Source of the DNA: Deltaproteobacteria bacterium
Lineage (GTDB): Bacteria > Desulfobacterota > Binatia > HRBIN30 > JACQVA1
Direction: 5' to 3'
Assembly: GCA_016210005.1 (NCBI GenBank)
Contig: JACQVA010000256.1
Span: 1-64,000 of the forward strand
Length of the DNA stretch: 64,000 bases
Shown here piece by piece: positions 1-7,467 of the stretch. The notes beneath the pieces were generated by a model that saw nothing but the letters and a program-made list of their open reading frames with translations, was not told the DNA's origin and searched no databases. Numbering within the stretch: position 1 is the stretch's first letter; every line of letters starts with the position of its first letter. A program made the translations under genes and the position numbers.

Positions 1-168
1 CGCGCTTCGTAGTAGACCAGCTTGTCAACGCCGTACTTGGCCGAAAAACCCTCCACTACCTTGCTCTAATGCTGCCACACCCGCGTTGCCAGCTGTGAAG
101 TCACCCCAATGTACAGCGTGCCGTTTCGTTTGCTGGCCAGGATGTAAACGCAGAACTAGCTTGTCCGT
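1..168 (-). pseudogene. GIY-YIG nuclease remnant, start lost and in-frame stop
   Basis: Read on the minus strand the remnant gives FCVYILASKRNGTLYIGVTS, the GIY-YIG core (YIL...YIG), then a stop TAG at 66-68 just after VWQH. The same frame then continues with SKVVEGFSAKYGVDK and LVYYEAR. Three lesions are visible by comparison with the copy at 48271-48335. The ATG is ACG (168-166), one base is inserted near residue 4, and a codon has become TAG. GIY-YIG proteins of this small kind (about 90-100 aa) are predicted single-domain endonucleases. This copy cannot make one. The rest of the gene lies before position 1. Confidence 0.8.
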
Positions 169-256
169 AGCGCCAAACGCCAAACTGGATTCCCGCTTTC
201 GCGGGAATGACGGCCATAACACCGAACCACGTTACCCACAAATTTGTCGCGCACCC
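1..256 (-). mobile_element. GIY-YIG-encoding repeat element, copy 1 (cut by window start)
   Basis: About 120 bp (roughly 138-256) is nearly identical to 48306-48439. It differs by a few substitutions, one extra base in this copy and a 16-bp duplication in the other. The shared part includes a perfect hairpin, ATTCCCGC-TTTC-GCGGGAAT, at 189-208. It ends at 244-256 with the inverted-repeat end that reads GGGTGCGCGACAAAT on the minus strand. The left end lies outside the window. The hairpin is the source of the widespread spurious PAKAGIQ/FPRKRESS peptides in database proteins (general knowledge). In this copy the right end overlaps the last codons of the neighbouring methyltransferase. Confidence 0.7.
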
Positions 257-822
257 GGCCGGCGGGCCACCAATCGCCCCAGGTATGTCGGGCCGACTTC
301 GGTCTCCAAGCGGCCCTCTTGCGCCGCCAGGACCTCGAAGTCCTCGAAGTAGCTGAGCAACTCGCCGTGGCGCAGCAGGTGCTCGGGGTTGGTGGGATGG
401 CCGATCAAGCGTTGCTCGATCAGAAAGGTCTCGCAGATCACGATCCCGCCCGGACGCACGGCCCGCTTGAGGGCATCGAACAACGTGCGCTGCAAGTAGC
501 GGATATTCACGGCCGCGGCGTAGTGGTCGCGGGGCAACGGGAATTCCTCCAGGTCGGCCTGCAAGGCGCGCACCGGCAGATGCTCCGCGCGGGCTACGGC
601 CGTCAGGTATTGCAGGCCGGTGAAGGAGATGTCGATGGCGTCGACGGGATGGCCGTGCCGGGCCAGGTAGAGGCTGTTGCGTCCGTCGCCGGCGGCCGCG
701 TCCAGCACCGGCCCGGGCGCGATCAGGTGGCGGAAGGTTTGGAGGAACTGTGACGGCGGATCGGCAGCGTGCCGGCCCCGGCTGCCGTAGCGATGCTCCC
801 AGCGGTCGCGATCGGCGCGCAT
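232..822 (-). CDS. class I SAM-dependent methyltransferase (TehB/UbiE-like)
   Basis: Predicted cytoplasmic methyltransferase of 196 aa, substrate unknown. The SAM-binding glycine motif LDAAAGDGRNS lies near residues 40-50 and the acidic DAIDIS strand follows. The ATG at 822 was chosen because it sits 2 nt after the comF stop, implying translational coupling; longer readings run into comF. The family's usual length is about 190-210 aa. The final residues (GARQICG and the TAA) are encoded by the end of the repeat element, so the native C-terminus has probably been replaced by insertion. The core fold appears complete, so function may survive. Confidence 0.75.
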   Translation of the reverse strand: MRADRDRWEHRYGSRGRHAADPPSQFLQTFRHLIAPGPVLDAAAGDGRNSLYLARHGHPVDAIDISFTGLQYLTAVARAEHLPVRALQADLEEFPLPRDHYAAAVNIRYLQRTLFDALKRAVRPGGIVICETFLIEQRLIGHPTNPEHLLRHGELLSYFEDFEVLAAQEGRLETEVGPTYLGRLVARRPGARQICG

Positions 823-824
823 CG

Positions 825-1550
825 TCAGTGCAGCACCGCGCGCGCGAGCACGAGCACATCTGTATAGACGGCGCCGGCACGCTTGAGGGTGCGGCTGCAC
901 TCGTCGGCAGTGGCGCCGGTGGTGTAGACGTCGTCAATCAAGAGCACCCGGCGGCCGGCAACCCGCCGGTCAGAGCTGACCCGAAATGCGCCGGCGACGT
1001 TGCGTCGGCGCGCGCGCTCATCGAGTTCAACCTGCGGATCGGTGGCGCGCACGCGCTCGAGCGCGAAGGGATCGAGCAGGCACCCGAAACGCCGCGCCAC
1101 CCCGTGGGCCAGCAGCAGCGCCTGATTGAAACCGCGCCAGCGTAACCGGCTCAGGTGCAGCGGCACCGCAATAATCAGGTCGTAGCGGCTGACCTCGAGC
1201 GTGCAATGCCTGATCATCAGCCGGGTCAGCGCCGGCGCCAGACTGACATCGGGGCCGTACTTGTAGCGTTGCAGGGCATGTTTGAAGGGGTCGGTGCGCT
1301 CGTCGTCGGCGGCATAGGTGGCGCAGGCGCGGGCCACTCCGAACGCCGGCCGCCGCCCCAGACAGCGGTGGCACAAGTGATCGGGGCCGCTGCCGGCAAA
1401 GGGATCGCCGCAGATGGAACATAGGGGGGAAGCGGGCGGATGGATTTCCCCTTCACACGCTTCACAGAAAGACGCGGCGGCGCTGGTGCCACCACAGCCG
1501 GGGCACTTCGGCGGATAGAGCAGATCGAGTGCGCGAACCCACCAGGACAC
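825..1550 (-). CDS. comF: ComF family phosphoribosyltransferase-like protein
   Basis: 241 aa. An N-terminal zinc-ribbon region has CPGC (residues 16-19) and further Cys pairs CEAC, CSIC and CHRC within the first 65 residues. A C-terminal type-I PRTase domain carries the PRPP loop VLLIDDVYTTGAT near residues 203-215. ComF proteins are cytoplasmic and linked to natural transformation (with PriA-like helicase steps) in competent bacteria. In other genomes they are kept with no known role. The start is GTG at 1550; no strong ribosome site is visible. It is followed at 2 nt by the methyltransferase, so the two are probably co-transcribed. No other competence genes are in view. Confidence 0.9.
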   Translation of the reverse strand: MSWWVRALDLLYPPKCPGCGGTSAAASFCEACEGEIHPPASPLCSICGDPFAGSGPDHLCHRCLGRRPAFGVARACATYAADDERTDPFKHALQRYKYGPDVSLAPALTRLMIRHCTLEVSRYDLIIAVPLHLSRLRWRGFNQALLLAHGVARRFGCLLDPFALERVRATDPQVELDERARRRNVAGAFRVSSDRRVAGRRVLLIDDVYTTGATADECSRTLKRAGAVYTDVLVLARAVLH

Positions 1551-1588
1551 GCGCGCATGCTACGCACTGACTCCGCCGCGCGCAACTT

Positions 1589-1617
1589 TTGTGATCGGCC
1601 GGCGCACGCGCTAGACT
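1589..1617 (+). promoter_or_regulatory. candidate sigma-70 promoter, possibly for a leaderless mRNA
   Basis: TTGTGA (1589-1594), a 17-bp spacer and TAGACT (1612-1617). Each box matches 4 of 6 consensus bases. The expected transcription start, about 7 nt downstream, falls on the A of the ATG at 1624, so the transcript could lack a 5' leader. No Shine-Dalgarno sequence precedes that ATG. Confidence 0.4.
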
Positions 1618-1623
1618 GCCGCC

Positions 1624-1956
1624 ATGCGGTGTCGCAGCTGCCAACAGACGGCGGGATGGTTGCGCCGGTCGTGCGCTACCTGCGAGCGCCTGGCCGCCGT
1701 CGTGGCGGCCAATCGCGGCCAGGGCCTCAGCCACACGCTCGATCTCCTCATCGCCACCGGCGTACCCGCGGCCCACATCGAGAAGTTCCTTGCGGCCGAG
1801 CCGGATGGCCACGGCAGTATCCGCGATCAAATCGTTGCCGATATGACCAACGAGTTGATGCACGCCCTCGGCCAACCGAGCGCGCAGACCGCCGCTGATG
1901 TGAAACGGGCTCGCACGCGCGGCCAGTGGCATGCTTACGGACAACGCCCGCGCTAG
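1624..1956 (+). CDS. small protein with N-terminal Cys4 zinc ribbon, unknown function
   Basis: 110 aa. It opens with MRCRSCQQ and has CATC at residues 17-20, giving two CxxC pairs that could form a zinc ribbon. A helical, charged body follows with no recognised domain. It is divergent from comF with a 73-nt gap. The frame is favoured over the open antisense frame because of the paired CxxC motifs and because it stays between neighbouring genes. I do not recognise the family. It could be a small nucleic-acid-binding or regulatory protein, but that is only inferred from the ribbon. Confidence 0.55.
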   Translation: MRCRSCQQTAGWLRRSCATCERLAAVVAANRGQGLSHTLDLLIATGVPAAHIEKFLAAEPDGHGSIRDQIVADMTNELMHALGQPSAQTAADVKRARTRGQWHAYGQRPR

Positions 1957-1985
1957 GCGCCGCACCGAGGGATGGGCGACGAACT

Positions 1986-2015
1986 TTGACTGGACGCAAG
2001 CCGGCATATTATACG
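1986..2015 (+). promoter_or_regulatory. candidate sigma-70 promoter for the 59-aa gene and CoA-transferase
   Basis: TTGACT (1986-1991, 5 of 6 consensus) is followed by the AT-rich stretch TATTATACG at 2007-2015. The best box at near-normal spacing is TATACG (2010-2015, 18-bp spacer). The AAGGAG ribosome site at 2025-2030 and the ATG at 2036 follow directly. Confidence 0.55.
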
Positions 2016-2035
2016 TTGAGCACTAAGGAGCGGCC

Positions 2036-2215
2036 ATGAAACGCTTCGTCATTGGTTTCGCGATCGGCATGGGCCTGATGTACTGGTACCTGGAAAACGG
2101 GGAGCGCGTGTTCGGCAATGCCAATTCCTGGATGGAGAAGTCCGCCTCCGGCTATCGGCACGATCGCGTCCACGATGCCGCCAAAGAAGTCGCCGGCGAA
2201 AAGGCCCAGCGCTGA
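2036..2215 (+). CDS. 59-aa single-TM protein coupled to the CoA-transferase
   Basis: 59 aa. Residues 2-18 (KRFVIGFAIGMGLMYWY) form a likely membrane helix, followed by a polar, charged tail. AAGGAG lies 5 nt before the ATG and the promoter-like boxes at 1986-2015 are close, so it looks like a real first gene of an operon. Its TGA overlaps the next ATG (TGATG at 2213-2217), implying translational coupling to the CaiB-type CoA-transferase. I do not recognise a family. A membrane-anchored small partner is possible but unproven. Confidence 0.65.
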   Translation: MKRFVIGFAIGMGLMYWYLENGERVFGNANSWMEKSASGYRHDRVHDAAKEVAGEKAQR

Positions 2216-3405
2216 TGCCCGCAATGGCCCTGGGCGACCTGCGGGTCCTCGATCTGACGCGGGTCATTGCCGGCCCCTTCTGCACCGGCTTGCTGGCAGA
2301 CTTTGGCGCCGAAGTCATCAAGGTCGAGCTTCCCGGCCGTGGTGACGATACCCGTTATGGCTACCCGACGGTGGCAGACGTGCCGGTCGCCTTTCTCGCC
2401 CTCAATCACAACAAGAAAGGCATCACGCTCGACGTGCGCAAGCCCGCCGGGCGTGAGCTGCTGCTCAAGTTGATCGACCGCTGCGATGTCTTGGTCGAAA
2501 ACTTCGCGGCCGGCACGATGGAGAAGTGGGGGCTGGGGTACGAGGTGTTGCGAGCCCGCCACCCGCGCCTGATATACGCGGCCCTGTCCGGCTTCGGCCA
2601 AACCGGCCCCTATGCTCATCGCACCTCCTACGACATCATCGCTCAGGCCATGGGTGGCTTGATGAGCCTGACCGGCTTTCCCGATGGACCACCGACGCGC
2701 GGCGGCGGCGCACTCGGTGATTACATCGGCGGCCTATTCCTTGCCGTCGGTATCCTGACCGCGGTGCATTTTCGCGCCCAGAGCGGGCAGGGGCAGCTGG
2801 TCGATGTCTCGAACATGGATGCCATGTTCACGATCCTCGACAGCTGGCCGACGGTGACCGCGATGACCGGCCGGCTGCCGGCCCGCTTGGGCAATCGCCA
2901 CCCGTTTACCGCACCCTACGACTGCTACCGCGCGACCGACGGCTACGTTGTGATCGGTGTGGCGAATAACCAGCTCTTCCGTACGCTCGTGACGGCCGTA
3001 GGGCGCCCGGAGTTGGGGCAGGATGTACGCTTCAAGTCGCCGCGCGCGCGGTTGGAGCATCACGACGAGATCAACGGCGTCATCGGCGGCTGGGTGGGTT
3101 GCCGCACGGTGGCCGAGGTGATGCGGGTGCTCGGTGCCGCCAACGTGCCCTGTGCACCGGTGATGACGGTCGACCAATTGTTGACCGACCCACAACTCCG
3201 GGCGCGCGACATGGTGGTGCAAGCGCCGCACCCCCAGATCGGACCGGTGACCATGCCGGGCGTCCCGATCAAGCTTTCGGCCTCGCCCGGGGCGGTGCGG
3301 GCGGTGGGGCCCGGGCTTGGCCAAGATAACGAGGCAGTGTACCGTGACTTGCTCGGGTTGTCGGCGGCTGAAATCTCGGCGTTGCAGGCCGAGCAAGTGA
3401 TTTAG
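2215..3405 (+). CDS. CaiB/BaiF family III CoA-transferase
   Basis: 396 aa, normal length for class III CoA-transferases. These move CoA between carboxylic acids through an enzyme-bound aspartyl anhydride. The fold-typical N-terminus (GDLRVLDLTRVIAGPF) and the motif around the catalytic Asp (GGGALGDYIGG, Asp169) are intact. Acid substrates cannot be read from the sequence; members act on carnitine, formate/oxalate, succinate, bile acids or aromatic acids. It follows the 59-aa membrane protein with a 1-nt overlap. A long-chain acyl-CoA synthetase lies 1.6 kb downstream, consistent with organic-acid catabolism. Confidence 0.9.
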   Translation: MPAMALGDLRVLDLTRVIAGPFCTGLLADFGAEVIKVELPGRGDDTRYGYPTVADVPVAFLALNHNKKGITLDVRKPAGRELLLKLIDRCDVLVENFAAGTMEKWGLGYEVLRARHPRLIYAALSGFGQTGPYAHRTSYDIIAQAMGGLMSLTGFPDGPPTRGGGALGDYIGGLFLAVGILTAVHFRAQSGQGQLVDVSNMDAMFTILDSWPTVTAMTGRLPARLGNRHPFTAPYDCYRATDGYVVIGVANNQLFRTLVTAVGRPELGQDVRFKSPRARLEHHDEINGVIGGWVGCRTVAEVMRVLGAANVPCAPVMTVDQLLTDPQLRARDMVVQAPHPQIGPVTMPGVPIKLSASPGAVRAVGPGLGQDNEAVYRDLLGLSAAEISALQAEQVI

Positions 3406-3429
3406 GGCAGAGGGCGCGGGAAACACACT

Positions 3430-3909
3430 ATGGAACTTCCGGTTATCCAACGGCTGAAGAAGGATCTCGCCGAGCTCACCAACGAGCTGAACACAAAGAT
3501 TCCCAAGCTGCTGCAAGAAGCAGCCGCGCACGGCGATCTCAGTGAGAACGCGGAGTACGACGCCGCTAAGCAGCGCCAGGAGTACGTCCGCGCCCGCATC
3601 GCGCAGCTCAACCAGCGTATCCGCGAGCTATCGCTATACAACGTCAGCCAAATCCCCGACGGCGTTGTCGGCTATGGCAGCCGAGTCACGGTCGAGGACA
3701 TCGACGAGGGCGAGGTGCAGGATTTCGAGATTGTGTTTCCCGAAGAGGTCAACGCCGGCGCCGGGCAGATTTCACTGAGTTCACCGCTGGGGCGGGCCCT
3801 GCTCAATCGCACCGCGGGCGATGAAGTGGAAGTGCAGACGCCGCGCGGGAAGAAGACCTACCAGATCGTCACCCTGCGGACCTTTCATCAGCGCGCCGCC
3901 TCCGACTGA
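3430..3909 (+). CDS. greA: transcription elongation factor GreA
   Basis: 159 aa, full length. GreA enters the RNA polymerase secondary channel and stimulates cleavage of backtracked RNA. The N-terminal coiled coil carries the signature HGDLSENAEYDAAKQ (about residues 38-52) with the acidic tip residues. The C-terminal FKBP-like domain ends in LRTFHQRAASD. It starts 24 nt after the CoA-transferase. Its 3' end overlaps the convergent galT-like gene by 22 bp. Confidence 0.95.
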   Translation: MELPVIQRLKKDLAELTNELNTKIPKLLQEAAAHGDLSENAEYDAAKQRQEYVRARIAQLNQRIRELSLYNVSQIPDGVVGYGSRVTVEDIDEGEVQDFEIVFPEEVNAGAGQISLSSPLGRALLNRTAGDEVEVQTPRGKKTYQIVTLRTFHQRAASD

Positions 3910-4910
3910 TCCGGGAGCACGCCGTCGCGCAGGGCGGCGGCAGCGTCTTCGGGGGCGACCGGGTTGAAGTACACCCCGGTGGCCCATTCCATCCCCAACT
4001 CGCCGGCCAGGTGCGGGATCAGCTCCCAGTGCCAGTGAAAGGTTTCGTGCTTGCTGCCGTCAAGCGGGCCGCTGTGGAGCGCCAGGCTGAAGTGTGGATT
4101 GGCAAGCGTGGTGCGCAGCTTACTCATGGTGTCGCGCAACAACGCCGCCAGTGCCGGCAGCTGGCGTTGGCTGATGGCGCCGAAGTCGGCGTGGTGTTGG
4201 CGCGGCAGAATCCAGATCTCGAACGGAAAGCAAGAGGCGTAAGGGGCGAAGGCGACGAAGTCGAGATTGGCCGAGATGACCCGGCTGCCGGCATTCACCT
4301 CGGCCTCCAAACAGTCGCAGAACACGCAGCGTTCCTTGAGCCGATGAAAGAAGTCGGCCGCCGCTAGTTCGTCATCGATGCGCCGCGGCACAAACGGCGT
4401 GGCGACGATGTGGGAATGATTATGAGGGTAGCGGCTGGTCGGTGCCCCGTGATTCTTGACCAGCGCGATCTGGCGAAAGCGCGGGTCGCGGCGCAAGTCG
4501 TTGAAGCGCGTGAGGTAGCTCTCGAGCAAGCGCGTCATCTGTGCCAAGTCGAAGTCGGCCCAGTGCGCGTGGTGGTCGGGAGTATCCACCACCAGCTCGT
4601 GGGCGCCGATGGCACTCATCAAGTCGAATGGCCCGATCCCGCGCCGCTCCAGTTTGCCTTCGATGTGCAGCAGCGGCCGGCGGTCGGGCGTAATGCGGAC
4701 CAGCCAGCCGGTGGGGTTGGCTTCGGTGCGCTCGCCGCGCACGGCGTACAGCTCATTGGGGTTCATGGCCTCGTTGCCGGGGCAGAAAGGGCAGGGGGTT
4801 TCTTCCATCAGCGGCACCGCCGGAGCGCGCCGGCGTACCACATCCGCGCGCCGCTCGGGTGCAACGATAACCCAGCGGCGCATCAACGGATCACGACGTA
4901 GCTCTGACAT
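3888..4910 (-). CDS. galT: GalT-like nucleotidyltransferase with a full HIT triad (paralog 1)
   Basis: 340 aa, GalT family of the HIT superfamily. Zinc-site elements are present: CPFC near residue 40, PDHHAHW near 111, and CVFC near 195. The active-site motif is HNHSH (163-167). The family's usual form is HxHxQ, as in the paralog at 23148-24149 (HSHSQ, same numbering). His in place of Gln gives the HxHxH pattern typical of HIT hydrolases, so this copy may not be a classic hexose-1-P uridylyltransferase. Known: the second His is the covalent nucleophile. Inference: changed specificity or chemistry. It is convergent with greA and divergent from the acyl-CoA synthetase. Confidence 0.8.
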   Translation of the reverse strand: MSELRRDPLMRRWVIVAPERRADVVRRRAPAVPLMEETPCPFCPGNEAMNPNELYAVRGERTEANPTGWLVRITPDRRPLLHIEGKLERRGIGPFDLMSAIGAHELVVDTPDHHAHWADFDLAQMTRLLESYLTRFNDLRRDPRFRQIALVKNHGAPTSRYPHNHSHIVATPFVPRRIDDELAAADFFHRLKERCVFCDCLEAEVNAGSRVISANLDFVAFAPYASCFPFEIWILPRQHHADFGAISQRQLPALAALLRDTMSKLRTTLANPHFSLALHSGPLDGSKHETFHWHWELIPHLAGELGMEWATGVYFNPVAPEDAAAALRDGVLPDQSEAAR

Positions 4911-4987
4911 GGCGGTGCCGGCACCCTTGCGTTAGGACCGTGTGCGGCACTATAGGCGCCCCAGCGCACGGTCGCAATGAGGAATGC

Positions 4988-6793
4988 ATGACCCCGAACA
5001 ACTTAGCTGACATGTTCTTTGCCCAAGCGGCGCGGATGGGTAACCGCCCGCGTTACCGCTACCGCAGCGAAGCCGGGTGGCGTGAGGTCTCGTGGGCGCA
5101 ATGCCGCGAGCGCGTGCAAGACCTTGCCGCGGGCTTGTGCGCGCTCGGCCTGACTCCCGGTGCGACGGTGGCGCTGCTCAGCAGTACGCGCCCGGAGTGG
5201 ACGGAGATCGACTTGGGCATCCTTGCGGCCGGCGGTGTAACCGTTCCCATCTACCCTTCCAACCTCGCGGCCGAGTGCGGCTACATTGTGTGCAACGCCG
5301 AAGCCCGCATCGTTTTCGTCGAGAACGAGAAGCAGCTGGCCAAGATCATCGAGGTGCGCGACCGCGGCTTCGAGCTCGATGGCGTTCGCCATCAAGCAAC
5401 CGTGCGCCACGTTTGCTTGATCGACGGGCCGGGCGGCGGCGATGTGGTGGCGCTTGCGGACCTGATGGCCCGCGGGCGCGCCGAACGCGAGCGCCACCAG
5501 CCGGAATTGCAGCGGCGCCGCGCTGCGCTCGGCCGGGACGCGCTTGCTACCATCGTTTACACCTCGGGAACTACCGGGCCCCCGAAAGGGGTGATGCAGA
5601 CGCACGGGAATCACCTGGCGGCCGTCGAACAGCTAATGCGCCTGGGTTTGATCGCCGAGGGCGAAGTGGACTTCTTCTTCCTGCCGCTGGCCCATTCGTT
5701 CGCGCGCTTGCTGGAATACCTTGGCTTGTACGCCGGCACCGTGACCGCCTTCGCGCGCAGCATCGACACGCTGATCGAGGACGCCGCCGCGGCCCAGCCG
5801 CACGTGATCCCGGCCGTGCCCAGGGTCTATGAGAAGATCTACGCGCGTATTCAGGCTACCCGCAACAGCGCCTCGCCGCGCAAGCGGCGCCTGCTCGATT
5901 GGGCCTTTCAGGTCGGCCGCCGGCATAGCCAATGCCTACAGCAGGGGCGAGCGGTGTCGCCGTTGCTGGCGCTGCAGGTGGCAGTCGCCCATCGCTTGGT
6001 CTTCCGCCGCATCCACGCCTTGCTCGGGGGCCGTCTCAGGTACCTGATCTCTGGCGGTGCCCCGCTGGCGCGCGAGATCGCCGAGTTCTTTCATTCGATC
6101 GGCCTGCTGGTGCTCGAAGGCTACGGCCTCACCGAAACCACACCGATATTAACCGTCAACCGGCCGGGCGCTTTCAAGTTCGGTACCGTCGGCCAAGCCC
6201 TGGACGACGTGGTGCTGCGGATCGCCGAGGACGGCGAGGTGCTCGCCACCGGCCCGAACATCGCCCAGGGCTATTTCAGACGGCCGGAGGCTACCGCGGA
6301 AACGTGGGACGCGCAGGGTTGGTTCCATACCGGCGACATCGGCGAGTTGGACGGTGATGGGTTCTTGCGCATCACCGATCGCAAGAAGGATCTCATCAAG
6401 ACCTCCGGGGGCAAGTACGTGGCACCCCAGACCGTCGAGAACCTGCTGAAGACGCAGCCGCACATCAGTCAAGCCGTCGTCATCGGCGACAACCGCAAGT
6501 ACTGTGTGGCGCTGATAACTCTCGACGCCGAAGAAATCCAAAGCTGGGCCCGGGCGCAGCGGGTGGATCTCCCCGCGCGCGAGCACTGGCCTGCCCATCC
6601 CGAGATCATGGCCTTGATCGATCGCGAAGTGGCTGCGGTCAACCAACAGCTGCCCTCCTACGGCACGATCAAGTATCACCGCATCCTGGCCCACGACTTC
6701 AGCCCCGAGAGCGGCGAGTTGACCCCGAGCTTGAAGGTGAAACGCAAGGTTGTGGCCCAGCGTTATCAGCCGCTGATCGAGGAGATGTACTGA
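4988..6793 (+). CDS. long-chain acyl-CoA synthetase (AMP-forming, FadD15/FAA-type)
   Basis: 601 aa. It activates fatty acids to acyl-CoA through an acyl-adenylate. The P-loop-like AMP-binding motif YTSGTTGPPKGVMQTH lies near residues 188-203, the YGLTET signature near 380, and the C-terminal hinge and lysine region TDRKKDLIKTSGGKYVAP near 463. The start is ATG at 4988, with ATGAGGA 5-11 nt before it; an upstream in-frame codon at 4940 lacks a ribosome site. It probably feeds beta-oxidation or lipid synthesis. It is transcribed divergently from the GalT-like gene. Confidence 0.92.
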   Translation: MTPNNLADMFFAQAARMGNRPRYRYRSEAGWREVSWAQCRERVQDLAAGLCALGLTPGATVALLSSTRPEWTEIDLGILAAGGVTVPIYPSNLAAECGYIVCNAEARIVFVENEKQLAKIIEVRDRGFELDGVRHQATVRHVCLIDGPGGGDVVALADLMARGRAERERHQPELQRRRAALGRDALATIVYTSGTTGPPKGVMQTHGNHLAAVEQLMRLGLIAEGEVDFFFLPLAHSFARLLEYLGLYAGTVTAFARSIDTLIEDAAAAQPHVIPAVPRVYEKIYARIQATRNSASPRKRRLLDWAFQVGRRHSQCLQQGRAVSPLLALQVAVAHRLVFRRIHALLGGRLRYLISGGAPLAREIAEFFHSIGLLVLEGYGLTETTPILTVNRPGAFKFGTVGQALDDVVLRIAEDGEVLATGPNIAQGYFRRPEATAETWDAQGWFHTGDIGELDGDGFLRITDRKKDLIKTSGGKYVAPQTVENLLKTQPHISQAVVIGDNRKYCVALITLDAEEIQSWARAQRVDLPAREHWPAHPEIMALIDREVAAVNQQLPSYGTIKYHRILAHDFSPESGELTPSLKVKRKVVAQRYQPLIEEMY

Positions 6794-6850
6794 GCCCCGG
6801 GGGCGCCGGCGACCGCATCCGTGTGCGAATTCCGCTGAGCTGCGGCGCAC

Positions 6851-6879
6851 TTGCTGCGGCAGTAGGGGTGTGCTACATC
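6851..6879 (+). promoter_or_regulatory. weak candidate promoter for the rimP-nusA-infB operon
   Basis: TTGCTG (6851-6856), 17-bp spacer, TACATC (6874-6879). The boxes match only about 3 of 6 each, but this is the best candidate in the 152-nt gap and it lies upstream of the terminator hairpin at 6907-6934. Confidence 0.25.
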
Positions 6880-6906
6880 CCCCAGCGACATTGAGGGCCG
6901 CTGAGG

Positions 6907-6934
6907 AAAAGTGGGCCGCGCGCCCACTTTTTTT
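6907..6934 (+). terminator. intrinsic terminator immediately upstream of rimP
   Basis: Perfect 10-bp stem AAAAGTGGGC / GCCCACTTTT around the loop CGCGC, extended by further T residues (seven T in all, 6928-6934). It ends 11 nt before the rimP ATG and abuts its ribosome site (TTGGAG). It may end the acyl-CoA synthetase transcript. If transcription of rimP starts upstream, it would act as an attenuator in the operon leader. Confidence 0.8.
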
Positions 6935-6945
6935 GTTTTGGAGAT

Positions 6946-7446
6946 ATGGATAAATCTGTGGCCGAGCGCGTCTGGGCGCTGGCCGAACCCTTAGCGCAAC
7001 AGGAGGGACTGGAGATTGTCGACGCGGAGTTCCGTCGCGAAGGACGGGGGATGGTGCTACGGCTGTACTTGGACCGAGCGGGCGGCGTGGCGCCGGATAG
7101 CCCGCGCGGGATGGGCGTGACGCTGGACGAATTGGCCCGCTTCAGTCGCCAACTGGGAGATGTGCTCGATGTGCACCAAGCCGTACCCGGCAGTTACACG
7201 CTGGAAACCTCGTCGCCGGGGATCGACCGGCGGCTGCGTGTGCCGGCGCAGTTTGCGCGCTACCTCGGTAAGCGCGTGCGCCTGCGCCTGCTCGAGCCGC
7301 TCGCCGGCCGGCGCACGCTGCTGGGGCTGCTGAAGGAAGTCCGCGATGACGGCATCCTCGTCGATGCACAACCGGAGGCGCTATTTGTTCGCTATGCCGA
7401 AATTAGCCAAGCCAATTACGAGCACGAGTTCGGACGCCAACTCTGA
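6946..7446 (+). CDS. rimP: ribosome maturation factor RimP
   Basis: 166 aa. RimP binds the 30S precursor and helps late 16S rRNA maturation. The N-terminal alpha/beta domain and the conserved ETSSPGIDRRLR motif (about residues 86-97) identify it, and an SH3-like C-terminal domain follows. It is the first gene of the classical rimP-nusA-infB-rbfA-truB cluster, which supports the call. The ribosome site TTGGAG is next to a terminator hairpin, so expression may be attenuated. Confidence 0.95.
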   Translation: MDKSVAERVWALAEPLAQQEGLEIVDAEFRREGRGMVLRLYLDRAGGVAPDSPRGMGVTLDELARFSRQLGDVLDVHQAVPGSYTLETSSPGIDRRLRVPAQFARYLGKRVRLRLLEPLAGRRTLLGLLKEVRDDGILVDAQPEALFVRYAEISQANYEHEFGRQL

Positions 7447-7467
7447 GCGTGGCTCACGGAGGGTACC

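Noticed and set aside
86-352. Apparent proteins covering the hairpin repeats (also 48184-48384)
   Set aside because: They are translations of the ATTCCCGC hairpin and flanks, a known source of spurious PAKAGIQ/FPRKRESS peptides, not genes.
1462-2007. 181-codon minus-strand frame opposite the zinc-ribbon gene
   Set aside because: Overlaps comF, the zinc-ribbon gene and the divergent promoter; no motif, whereas the plus frame has paired CxxC.
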